In this document: piece by piece, positions 1-7,496 of the stretch
How the letters are laid out: every line of letters starts with the position of its first letter
Position numbering within the stretch: the first letter of the stretch is position 1
Assembly: GCA_002449335.1 (NCBI GenBank)
Contig: DKDL01000063.1
Coordinates: 1 to 22,149, forward strand
Reading direction: 5' to 3'
From: Succinatimonas sp. UBA6849
Lineage (GTDB): Bacteria > Pseudomonadota > Gammaproteobacteria > Enterobacterales > Succinivibrionaceae
DNA length: 22,149 bases
The notes under the pieces: model-generated
What the model saw: only the letters and a program-made list of their open reading frames with translations
What the model was told of the DNA's origin: nothing
Databases searched by the model: none
Made by a program: the position numbers and the translations under genes

Positions 1-142
1 ACCGATTAATGGGAAGAACCTTTTTAAGTTTAGTTCATTTTTCTGATTAATCAAATGTACAGTGAAAAAATTAATGGATGATTAATCGTTTACGTTTTGT
101 CGCTGTCTTGATCGATTTGACTTTTCTCTACTTTGCTCAGTC
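1..142. other. Non-coding left edge with GATTAAT repeats
   Basis: No open reading frame is supported here. The stretch is very A+T-rich and holds GATTAAT at 4-10 and the palindrome GATTAATC at 45-52 and 80-87. It lies beyond the clpB terminator, so it may be the upstream region of a gene outside the window. No promoter is called. Confidence 0.4.
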
Positions 143-175
143 AAAAAAGGCAGGGATTTTTCATCTCTGCCTTTT
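143..175 (-). terminator. Rho-independent terminator of clpB
   Basis: The arms AGGCAGGGAT (148-157) and ATCTCTGCCT (163-172) pair over ten bases with one imperfect pair around a short T/C loop. The run of A at 143-148 becomes a T tract on the minus strand, just after the hairpin in the direction of clpB transcription. It lies about 20 bases past the clpB stop codon. The T-rich right arm might also allow some termination in the other direction. Confidence 0.8.
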
Positions 176-195
176 AAATCAGTTATTCACTGACA

Positions 196-2778
196 TTATG
201 ATCTAGCCTTACAGCTTAGTTTACCCTCAGAATCAACCTCTAAGATTAAAGCCTTGTTTACAGGGATCTTACCTGATAGCAATAACTTAGCTAAAGGATC
301 AGCAATCTCATTCTGAATTGCTCTACGTAAAGGTCTTGCACCAAATACTGGATCAAAGCCTACTGTAGCAACTCTCTCGTAGATGCTCTCACCTAAGGTT
401 AAATCGTAGCCTTCATTCTTCAGTCTCTTTGATAGAGTCTCAAGCTGAATCTTAGCAATGCTCTTAATGTTCTCACGAGTTAATGGGTGGAATACCACTG
501 TCTCATCAACACGGTTTAAGAACTCAGGCTTAAAGTGCTGCTCAAGAATTGCTAATAGTTTCTTCTTGATAGTATCGTAATCACTCTTCTCACTCTCCTC
601 CTGGATCATGCTTGATCCTAAGTTTGAGGTCATAATGATTACGGTATTCTTAAAGTCTACGGTTCTACCCTGACCATCGGTCAAACGTCCGTCGTCTAAT
701 ACCTGCAGCAAGATGTTAAATACATCTGGATGAGCCTTTTCGATCTCATCGAGCAAGATGACAGAATAAGGACGACGACGTACTGCTTCTGTCAAGTAAC
801 CGCCCTGCTCGTATCCAACATATCCTGGAGGAGCACCAACCAGTCTAGAAACAGTGTGCTTTTCCATAAACTCAGACATATCGATACGTACCATAGCTTT
901 TTCTGTATCAAACAGGAATTCAGCTAAAGCCTTACATAACTCAGTCTTACCAACACCAGTTGGACCTAAGAACATGAATGAACCGATTGGACGATTTGGA
1001 TCAGAAAGACCTGCTCTGCTTCTTCTGATTGCATTAGCAATAGCTTCAACAGCCTCGCCCTGACCGATAACTCTCTTATGAAGAGCATCTTCCATTCTTA
1101 ATAACTTCTCGCGCTCGCCTTCTAGCATCTTAGCTACAGGAATACCTGTTGCCTTAGATACAACTTCAGCGATTTCTGCTTCAGTTACTTTGTTCTTTAC
1201 TAACTGTGTGCCCTGACCTTGAGTCTTGCTTGACTCAGAGATCTGCTTTTGCAAAGTAGGAATAATGCCGTACTGCAATTCACTCATACGGTTTAAATCA
1301 CCATTTCTCTTTGCAACATCAAATTCATGACGAGCATTATCCAACTTAACCTTGAGCTTCTGAGTTCCCTCTAAGATTAACTTGTCATGCTTCCAAATGT
1401 CATTTAGTCTTGCATATTCCTTCTCGCCTTTAGCGATCTCATCGTCAATAGCAGCTAAACGTTTCTTACTTGCATCATCAGTTTCCTTAGCAACAGTCTG
1501 ACGCTCCATCTTTAACTGGATTAAACGTCTGTCTAACTTGTCTAAAGGCTCAGGCTTTGAGTCAATCTGCAATCTAATGCTTGCAGCTGCCTCATCGATT
1601 AAGTCAATAGCCTTATCAGGCAACTGTCTGTCAGTAATATAACGGTTTGACAGTGTTGCTGCAGCTACAATTGCAGGATCGGTGATCTGTACATGATGAT
1701 GAATTTCGTAACGCTCTTTTAGACCACGCAAAATAGCAATAGTGTTTTCAACTGAAGGTTCGCCTACATATACCTTCTGGAAACGACGCTCCAAAGCGGC
1801 ATCCTTTTCAATGTACTGACGATACTCATCTAGTGTAGTTGCACCCATGCAGTGAAGATCACCACGAGCAAGAGCTGGCTTTAGCATATTGCCAGCATCC
1901 ATTGAACCTTCTGACTTACCAGCACCAACCATGGTGTGTAACTCATCAATGAACAGGATGATCTTGCCTTCTTCTTTTGCTAGATCGTTTAAAACAGCCT
2001 TTAAACGTTCCTCAAATTCACCACGGTATTTAGCACCTGCAATCAGTGCACCTAGGTCTAAAGACAGAACTTTCTTGTTGCGAAGTCCTTCTGGGACCTC
2101 ACCTTTAACAATACGTTGAGCCAAACCTTCAACAATTGCAGTTTTACCAACACCAGGTTCACCAATTAACACTGGGTTATTCTTGGTTCTTCTTTGTAGA
2201 ACTTCCATGGTACGACGAATCTCGTCATCACGACCGATAACAGGATCCAACTTACCCTTTTCAGCTCTCTCTGTTAAATCAATACAATACTTCTTTAAAG
2301 CACCACGTGTATTTTCAGCATTTTCATCATTAACGTTCTTGCCACCACGCATTTCTTTTAAGGCAGCATTAACCTTTGCTAAGGTTAAGTTACAACGAGT
2401 AAAGATCTCCTTTAATTCAGGATCACCTTCCATAGCAGCTAAAACGAATAATTCTGATGAAATGTAACTGTCGCCACCCTTTTGAGCTAAACCGTCACAA
2501 ATATTAAGCAGCTTTCCAGTTTGAGGTGAAAGTTGCAGATCACCTGCTACGCCTTCAACCTTTGGCAGTTTATCTACTGCCTTATCAACCAGTAACTTTA
2601 AAGCTGTAGGATCAGAACCTGCTAATGTAACTAAAGGTCTGATAGCACCATCTTCTTGGGCTAACAGAGCTGACATTACATGTACTGGTTCAATGAACTG
2701 ATTGTCATGTCCGACAGCTAAAGACTGAGCATCGGCTAGTGCTTCTTGGAACTTTACAGTAAATCTGTCTAAGCGCAT
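196..2778 (-). CDS. clpB: ATP-dependent disaggregase ClpB
   Basis: Hsp100 AAA+ chaperone that threads aggregated proteins through a hexameric ring, working with DnaK/DnaJ/GrpE in the cytoplasm. The 860 residues (E. coli has 857) hold the Clp N-domain (1-145), a first AAA module with Walker A GEPGVGKT at 206-213 and Walker B ILFIDE, the coiled-coil middle domain (about 400-525), and a second AAA module with GPTGVGKT and VILLDE. The reading frame stays open upstream to 2868, but the family's N-terminus is MRLDRFT. A strong GAGGAGG ribosome site lies six bases before the ATG at 2778, and the predicted heat-shock promoter lies between 2778 and 2868, so 2778 is the start. It follows pgeF and rluD as in E. 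coli but has its own promoter and terminator. Confidence 0.97.
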   Translation of the reverse strand: MRLDRFTVKFQEALADAQSLAVGHDNQFIEPVHVMSALLAQEDGAIRPLVTLAGSDPTALKLLVDKAVDKLPKVEGVAGDLQLSPQTGKLLNICDGLAQKGGDSYISSELFVLAAMEGDPELKEIFTRCNLTLAKVNAALKEMRGGKNVNDENAENTRGALKKYCIDLTERAEKGKLDPVIGRDDEIRRTMEVLQRRTKNNPVLIGEPGVGKTAIVEGLAQRIVKGEVPEGLRNKKVLSLDLGALIAGAKYRGEFEERLKAVLNDLAKEEGKIILFIDELHTMVGAGKSEGSMDAGNMLKPALARGDLHCMGATTLDEYRQYIEKDAALERRFQKVYVGEPSVENTIAILRGLKERYEIHHHVQITDPAIVAAATLSNRYITDRQLPDKAIDLIDEAAASIRLQIDSKPEPLDKLDRRLIQLKMERQTVAKETDDASKKRLAAIDDEIAKGEKEYARLNDIWKHDKLILEGTQKLKVKLDNARHEFDVAKRNGDLNRMSELQYGIIPTLQKQISESSKTQGQGTQLVKNKVTEAEIAEVVSKATGIPVAKMLEGEREKLLRMEDALHKRVIGQGEAVEAIANAIRRSRAGLSDPNRPIGSFMFLGPTGVGKTELCKALAEFLFDTEKAMVRIDMSEFMEKHTVSRLVGAPPGYVGYEQGGYLTEAVRRRPYSVILLDEIEKAHPDVFNILLQVLDDGRLTDGQGRTVDFKNTVIIMTSNLGSSMIQEESEKSDYDTIKKKLLAILEQHFKPEFLNRVDETVVFHPLTRENIKSIAKIQLETLSKRLKNEGYDLTLGESIYERVATVGFDPVFGARPLRRAIQNEIADPLAKLLLSGKIPVNKALILEVDSEGKLSCKARS

Positions 2779-2829
2779 TAGAGCCTCCTCATTTTTAAAT
2801 CTTGTTTCTTTTATCTTGTCTATAAAACA

Positions 2830-2857
2830 ATATGGGGATGCTTTGTTAAATTTAAAG
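2830..2857 (-). promoter_or_regulatory. Sigma-32 (RpoH) heat-shock promoter of clpB
   Basis: Read on the minus strand, CTTTAAA (2857-2851) is followed after 13 bases by CCCCATAT (2837-2830). The sigma-32 consensus is CTTGAAA, 11-16 bases, CCCCATNT. The -10 matches fully and the -35 at six of seven positions. Transcription would start near 2823, giving a leader of about 45 bases before the clpB ATG at 2778. E. coli clpB is also an RpoH gene, so the context agrees. Confidence 0.78.
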
Positions 2858-3008
2858 GATATTTTCAAATAAAAAATTCTTTGGGGAAGGTGATTTTCTT
2901 GTTTTATTTCAGCGTTTTCTAAGGGAATTTAATTACGCTAAATCAGACTGAATAAGGGGCTTGATGATAATAATGATTAGTAAAAAAGATCTTAAGCAAA
3001 AGATGAAC

Positions 3009-3054
3009 TGATAAACTTTTATCATTAAGGTCTGCCTTTAAAAAGTAAGACAGA
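3009..3054 (-). terminator. Possible weak terminator hairpins after pgeF
   Basis: Two hairpins lie just past the pgeF stop. TCTGCCTT (3031-3038) pairs with AAGACAGA (3047-3054), using one G-U pair in the minus-strand RNA. TGATAAA (3009-3015) pairs with TTTATCA (3018-3024). Neither is followed by a clear T tract, so read-through into clpB is possible. The remainder of 2858-3008 is A+T-rich and shows nothing recognisable. Confidence 0.3.
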
Positions 3055-3065
3055 TGCTTTTAATT

Positions 3066-3851
3066 TTATAGATTTGAACAAATCACACTAGCCATACGAC
3101 CAGTTCTTTTAGATCTTCTGTAAGAATAGAGTAAATTTGGATTTTGATAGGTATCAACTTTGCTATCTGCAACCTTTGAAACACCTACGTTTTCTAATTG
3201 CATCCTAGTTAAAAGAGGCAGTGAGCACAGGTATTTACCATTGCATTTTTTAGTAAAGGCACGTGATGCTTCAGGCAGAATACTTTGAAATTTATCTAAA
3301 AGTTCACTTCCTACCTCAAAGCTCTCTGGTCCAATGCATGGACCTAAGTAGGCATAGATTTCACTTTTAGAGTGCTCTCTTATAAGAGCTACAGCATTTT
3401 TGATGATTTTTGAGTACACACCTTTCCAACCGCAGTGAACAGCTGCGATAACATTCCCCTCCTTTGTAGTCATCAAAAGAGGGAGACAGTCGGCTGTGAG
3501 TACAGCTAAAGCTACAGTACTGTCACAAGTTACAATGCCATCAGCTTCAACTCCTAAAGAAACAGGTGTTTTGCCTTCTAGCATCTTTTCACATTCACAA
3601 ACATCGTTTTTATCTACTAAAATCACTTTATCAGAGTGAGTCTGATTCATAAAAACGACTTTTTTTGAAAGGTGTTTTTCTAAAGCTAATCTGTTTTGTA
3701 ACACGGCTCGGGGATCATCTTCAACATGAAGACCTAAATTGAAGGATGAATAGTCACCTTCACTTTTTCCTTCCAAACGTGTGGTATATAAAGCCTTTAC
3801 AGGAATATCCTCAAAGGCATTTACTGCTACAAAACTAGATCTTGCCACCAT
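3066..3851 (-). CDS. pgeF: Peptidoglycan editing factor PgeF (YfiH, laccase-domain)
   Basis: YfiH/DUF152 family protein of 261 residues (E. coli YfiH has 243). In E. coli PgeF acts in the cytoplasm to remove wrongly built muropeptide precursors carrying serine in place of L-alanine; the older label is polyphenol oxidase. The three zinc ligands are present: H72 in QTHSDKV, C122 in TADCLP and H139 in HCGWKG. The GPCIGP loop and the C-terminal SYRRSKRTGRMAS motif are also intact. Its ATG at 3851 lies inside the end of rluD, overlapping by 17 bases, so translation is probably coupled. The order rluD-pgeF-clpB is the same as in E. coli. Confidence 0.92.
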   Translation of the reverse strand: MVARSSFVAVNAFEDIPVKALYTTRLEGKSEGDYSSFNLGLHVEDDPRAVLQNRLALEKHLSKKVVFMNQTHSDKVILVDKNDVCECEKMLEGKTPVSLGVEADGIVTCDSTVALAVLTADCLPLLMTTKEGNVIAAVHCGWKGVYSKIIKNAVALIREHSKSEIYAYLGPCIGPESFEVGSELLDKFQSILPEASRAFTKKCNGKYLCSLPLLTRMQLENVGVSKVADSKVDTYQNPNLLYSYRRSKRTGRMASVICSNL

Positions 3852-4809
3852 TTACTTTTTCATCCTCTCTTAAAAGATTGATGAGATTTGTAAAATCATC
3901 AGGCAAAGGCGCATCAAAAGACATCATCTCACCTTTAATAGGATGCATAAACTCAATATGCGCTGCATGTAAGGCCTGATGACGGTAGTGCTTTAGAGCT
4001 TCTGTTAACTCTACACTTGCGCCTTTCATGATCTTCAAACGCTTGCCACCATAGGTCATATCACCTAACAGAGGGTGATCAATTGATGCCATATGAACTC
4101 TGATCTGATGAGTTCTACCAGTCTCCAGTCTCAGTTTTACTAATGTATGTTCACGGAACTGTTCCATCACACGATAGTGAGTAATAGCCTCGCGCCCCAT
4201 ACCATCGCAAACAACAGCCATTCTGGTTCTGTTGTAAGGATCACGATTGATGTCAGCTTCAATGGTGCCACCTGAGGTAATCAGACCTTCACAAATAGCC
4301 TCATATTCACGCACAACATCATGCTTACTGATTGCTCTGACAAGTTTAATCTGAGCATACTTAGATAAAGCAATTACCATAAGACCAGAGGTGTCTTTAT
4401 CCAAACGGTGAACAATACCTGCTCTAGCTAAACTTGCTGTTTGTGGATAGTGGTATAACATGGCGTTCATCACGGTGCCGTCTTTACAGCCTGCACCAGG
4501 ATGTACTACCAAGCCTACAGGTTTATTGATGACAATTAAATCCTCATCCTCATAGATTACATCTAGAGGGATGTTTTCTGGTTTTGCATCCAAATCTTCG
4601 CGCTCTGGGGCTGTAAGTTCAATCTCCTGACCTGAGGCTACCTTTGTACTGACCTTAGTTACAACTACACCATCTAGTTTCACTAGACCGTCTTTAATAA
4701 ATTGACCTAAAGTACTTCTTGAATTGCTGTCATCAAAAGATGCTAATGCAGCATCAAGTCTTTTACCATGAAGGTCATCAGTTACTGTATAATGGAAAAT
4801 TTCAGACAT
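3835..4809 (-). CDS. rluD: 23S rRNA pseudouridine synthase RluD
   Basis: In E. coli RluD makes pseudouridines 1911, 1915 and 1917 in helix 69 of 23S rRNA, important for subunit joining and termination. This protein has 324 residues (E. coli 326): an N-terminal S4 RNA-binding domain (about 15-75), then the RluA-type catalytic domain with the signature HRLDKDTSG. The nucleophile is D139, the same number as in E. coli. The later ETGRTHQIRVH motif and the C-terminal half are complete. The start is the only good ATG; no clear ribosome site is seen before it. It is divergent from bamD across a gap of under 100 bases that must hold both promoters, which I cannot place securely. Confidence 0.95.
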   Translation of the reverse strand: MSEIFHYTVTDDLHGKRLDAALASFDDSNSRSTLGQFIKDGLVKLDGVVVTKVSTKVASGQEIELTAPEREDLDAKPENIPLDVIYEDEDLIVINKPVGLVVHPGAGCKDGTVMNAMLYHYPQTASLARAGIVHRLDKDTSGLMVIALSKYAQIKLVRAISKHDVVREYEAICEGLITSGGTIEADINRDPYNRTRMAVVCDGMGREAITHYRVMEQFREHTLVKLRLETGRTHQIRVHMASIDHPLLGDMTYGGKRLKIMKGASVELTEALKHYRHQALHAAHIEFMHPIKGEMMSFDAPLPDDFTNLINLLREDEKVNGGKI

Positions 4810-4904
4810 AAGTTAATTTTTACATATTTTCTTTACATATTTACTGTCACTTAAGATAACATATACGGCAGATAAATTTAAGAAAAAACATGAGGCAGAA
4901 TTTG

Positions 4905-5648
4905 ATGTTCAAGAAGATTTTTTTACCAGTGTTAATTGCTTCTGCACTCTCCTTAACAGCGTGTTCTTCTGATTCTATTGAAAAAGATGCTATTCCTGAT
5001 CTTTCTCAAGAGGCTCTACATTCTAAAGCAAAACAGTATATGGCTGTAGGTGATTTTGGCTATGCTAAAGACTATCTTGAAGCTTTAGACTCCCGTTATC
5101 CATTCGGTGAGTTAACCGATCAGGTACAGCTTGATATGATTTATGTTTACTATAAATCCAGAAAATCTGATCTTACTACCGCCGCAATTGAAAGATATTT
5201 AAGATTAAATCCTACCTCTCAGTACACAGACTACGTTCTGTATATGAAAGGTTTAAACGAAATCCAGAAACACGGTACTTTAATTCAGGATTATCTGGGG
5301 TTTGACAGATCACAGAAAGATCCTCAGACATTGTATGATGCATTCAAGGCTTTCAAGGATTTGATTGAAACCTACCCAAATTCACCTTATGCAAACGATG
5401 CCTACCACCGTTTAGTCTGGGTAAAGGATCAGCTCGCAAAAAGAGAGTGGGCAATTGCCTCCTACTATCAGGAAAGAGGTGCTTTAATCTCCGCAGTACG
5501 TCACTGTCAGACCATCATCTACACCTATTATGATTCTCCTTATACTAAAAAAGCATATGAGCTCATGATTAAAAACCTGGATGATCTTGGTTTGAAACTG
5601 CCAGCTGACAACGCAAGAAAAGTTATGGCAGCGTCTCATTTTGAATAA
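4905..5648 (+). CDS. bamD: Outer membrane assembly lipoprotein BamD
   Basis: Essential lipoprotein of the BAM complex, which inserts beta-barrel proteins into the outer membrane together with BamA. The chosen start at 4905 gives 247 residues (E. coli 245) and the signal peptide MFKKIFLPVLIASALSLTAC, with a lipobox LTAC and lipidated C20. A GAGG at 4892-4895 is spaced nine bases from this ATG. An in-frame ATG at 4890 has no ribosome site and would add five residues before the basic signal-peptide start, so I reject it. The rest is a tetratricopeptide-repeat solenoid, with RYPFGELTDQVQLDMIYVYY and YPNSPYANDAYHRLVWVKDQ typical of the family. It is divergent from rluD as in E. coli and ends at a strong terminator. 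Confidence 0.95.
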   Translation: MFKKIFLPVLIASALSLTACSSDSIEKDAIPDLSQEALHSKAKQYMAVGDFGYAKDYLEALDSRYPFGELTDQVQLDMIYVYYKSRKSDLTTAAIERYLRLNPTSQYTDYVLYMKGLNEIQKHGTLIQDYLGFDRSQKDPQTLYDAFKAFKDLIETYPNSPYANDAYHRLVWVKDQLAKREWAIASYYQERGALISAVRHCQTIIYTYYDSPYTKKAYELMIKNLDDLGLKLPADNARKVMAASHFE

Positions 5649-5661
5649 TATCAGTCTTAAT

Positions 5662-5687
5662 AAAAGAGCAGCTTTTGCTGCTCTTTT
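5662..5687 (+). terminator. Rho-independent terminator after bamD
   Basis: A perfect 11-base stem, AAAAGAGCAGC and GCTGCTCTTTT, around a TTTT loop. The arm ends in TTTT, 13 bases past the bamD stop. The A-rich left arm would also give a T run in the opposite direction. The rluA start codon is only nine bases further on, so rluA either depends on read-through or has another solution. Confidence 0.88.
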
Positions 5688-5696
5688 ACTCCTACC

Positions 5697-6404
5697 GTGA
5701 ACAACTTTATATATAATCCGCCCAAAAATCCCTTTTTAAATATCCTCTATGAGGATGAATACATTATGGTTGTCGATAAACCTTCAGGCCTTTTATCTGT
5801 GCCTGGACGTGAAAAGGCAAACTATGACAGCATTCTTTCAAGAATTTGGGAAACGCACCCTGAGGCAATGGCAGTTCACAGACTGGATATGGACACCTCC
5901 GGTCTCATGGTTGTTGGATTAAAAAAGGAATCAGTCTCAGCGTTAGGAAAGATGTTCATGCAAAAAGAAGTGCATAAACTTTACTATGCTCTCGTGGATG
6001 GCAACATTGAACGTTCAGGTAAAATTGAACTACCCATCCGCTGTGATCTTGAAAGACGACCTTTGCAGATTGTGGACTTTAAACAGGGCAAACCTTCTAC
6101 TACTCTTTTTGAACGCGTCGATAACTTTGGCGTTGCTTCATTTGTTAATGAGAAAAGTGAGCATAAAACTGATGACATCAGTTTGGTTAGACTTACTCCT
6201 GTTACAGGTCGTTCCCATCAGTTAAGAGTTCATTTAGCTTCAATAGGTCATGCAATATTAGGCGACAGATTTTATGCTGAGAAAAACATACAGGCTAAAT
6301 CAAAAAGACTCTGCCTGCATGCGTATCATCTTGAATTTAATCATCCGTTCTTTGGCAAAGATTTAAAATTTGAGAGCAAACCAAATTTTATCGATAACAA
6401 CTGA
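5697..6404 (+). CDS. rluA: Dual 23S rRNA/tRNA pseudouridine synthase RluA, with replaced C-terminus
   Basis: In E. coli RluA makes pseudouridine 746 of 23S rRNA and 32 of several tRNAs. The 235 residues follow E. coli RluA (219) from the N-terminus: YNPPKNPFLNILYEDEYIMV aligns directly with its opening. The catalytic motif HRLDMDTSG is present with nucleophile D66, as is VTGRSHQLRVH. There is no S4 domain, as expected for RluA. The start is GTG at 5697. The frame upstream is closed at 5661 and has no other start, and there is no ribosome site, only the bamD terminator. From codon 189 onward the gene is duplicated in diverged form at 9881-10018, beyond the restriction-modification genes. The present 3' end is therefore probably an imported allele; the gene is still full length and likely active. 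Confidence 0.92.
   Translation: MNNFIYNPPKNPFLNILYEDEYIMVVDKPSGLLSVPGREKANYDSILSRIWETHPEAMAVHRLDMDTSGLMVVGLKKESVSALGKMFMQKEVHKLYYALVDGNIERSGKIELPIRCDLERRPLQIVDFKQGKPSTTLFERVDNFGVASFVNEKSEHKTDDISLVRLTPVTGRSHQLRVHLASIGHAILGDRFYAEKNIQAKSKRLCLHAYHLEFNHPFFGKDLKFESKPNFIDNN
6261..6347 (+). repeat. rluA 3'-end direct repeat, copy 1 (within rluA)
   Basis: These 87 bases (29 codons from G189 of rluA) match 9881-9967 at 81 positions, including one unbroken run of 41 identical bases. All six differences fall at third codon positions and five are silent. Beyond 6347 the two copies still encode similar RluA tails but no longer align closely as DNA. The pair brackets the restriction-modification genes. Confidence 0.9.
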
Positions 6405-6441
6405 CAATATTCCATAATGTTTATTATCTTGAAGATTTTCT

Positions 6442-6475
6442 AATTATATTAAACAGACATCAATATAATTCTTTT
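6442..6475. terminator. A+T-rich hairpin between convergent rluA and the HNH gene
   Basis: The nine-base arms AATTATATT (6442-6450) and AATATAATT (6462-6470) form a perfect inverted repeat around an 11-base loop, followed by CTTTT. It lies between two convergent genes and could serve both, but the stem has no G-C pair, so strength is doubtful. Confidence 0.35.
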
Positions 6476-6485
6476 ATTCATATCA

Positions 6486-7496
6486 TTACCCTTTGAACAC
6501 ATATTTTCTATGATATTCAAGATACGAGCATCTTGTGGAATTCAAAGGCATCAATGAAAAAAATTGATTATCTTTTATTCCTATACGTTCCTTATCACGA
6601 GGATATAACCAATTTGATATTAAAACTCGTTTATCATCTGTAAACGTTATAAACCCCTTGTCAAACAATTTGTCATATAAAGGAGACAATATGAAACCAT
6701 TATTTGCATCATAACGTTCTTTTTCTGTGCACACTGCAAAAGGCTTTATATGACTAGCGATTAGCAATGATTCTTCTGTAATCTGAGTAATAAAGCACAT
6801 TGAACATTCTTCGAGCATATCGTCTCTGTATTTCGATTGACCAGGTCTTCCTTTTGGGAAACTTTGAACATTCGCCACAGATTGTTGTGAAATTGATGCG
6901 TTTTTTTGTGCTATTTCCTTTTTGCCATAATTTTCAATGAATAGAACTCTTTTTTCCATTTCGTGAAAGTCAGCAAATAACTTCCAATAAAAAACAGTTT
7001 CCCCTTTTGGATTAGTTAGCCTCATAATTGATATATAGCTAATGTCTCCAAGAGCAATTTTTCTTATCAGATGGTATGCATTATTTTTATCTTTTGAATT
7101 AATATACCCCCTAGGACCTGTAATTTGATTTTGTTTTTGAACTTCAAAATAAATAAAATCATTTGGAAATTGTTTAATAAGATTCATTCTTTCTAGCCAA
7201 AGTTCATTTAAACTTTGTTTTGTTGCACAATCACCTCTCAAATATTTGGGATTTTTATAATATGATTCAATAGAATTCATATATTCAAAAAGATCGTTTT
7301 TTAAGACAAAGCATGGAATATTTTCCGAAATGCAATCACTAAACAGAGAGTCCATTTCTTCTTTTTTTGATATATATAACTTTGCTTCACCATGTCCCTT
7401 TCCTAGTTTATTTTTTCCAACAACCCAACAATCAGGAACGGTAATAGGGACATTAGTTGCGCCCTGAAAATCAAAATTGATCCCATCAATCTTCAT
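6486..7496 (-). CDS. HNH-family endonuclease, probable Type II restriction enzyme
   Basis: Likely the cutting enzyme of the cassette. The 336 residues end in an HNH_2-like module: ECSMC (C231, C234), ASHIKPF with the probable catalytic H249, DANNG with N265/N266, then SPLYDKLFDKGFITF. This is typical of restriction nucleases found beside methyltransferases. The N-terminal 220 residues match nothing I recognise and probably hold the DNA-recognition part. The preferred start is the ATG at 7496, with GGAG six bases before it; the ATG at 7508 has no ribosome site. It overlaps the end of the upstream methyltransferase gene by 11 bases, so it is translated after a methylase, the usual way to delay the nuclease. 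Recognition sequence unknown. Confidence 0.75.
   Translation of the reverse strand: MKIDGINFDFQGATNVPITVPDCWVVGKNKLGKGHGEAKLYISKKEEMDSLFSDCISENIPCFVLKNDLFEYMNSIESYYKNPKYLRGDCATKQSLNELWLERMNLIKQFPNDFIYFEVQKQNQITGPRGYINSKDKNNAYHLIRKIALGDISYISIMRLTNPKGETVFYWKLFADFHEMEKRVLFIENYGKKEIAQKNASISQQSVANVQSFPKGRPGQSKYRDDMLEECSMCFITQITEESLLIASHIKPFAVCTEKERYDANNGFILSPLYDKLFDKGFITFTDDKRVLISNWLYPRDKERIGIKDNQFFSLMPLNSTRCSYLEYHRKYVFKG

Noticed and set aside
2779..2868. A 30-residue N-terminal extension of ClpB
   Set aside because: It would begin upstream of the predicted heat-shock promoter, has no family similarity, and a strong ribosome site supports the start at 2778.
5984..6225. Open frames of 60-80 codons within rluA, and similar ones within clpB, dapA, nadC and dnaB
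   Set aside because: They lie wholly inside well-supported genes, lack ribosome sites and family features, and reflect the codon use of the real gene.
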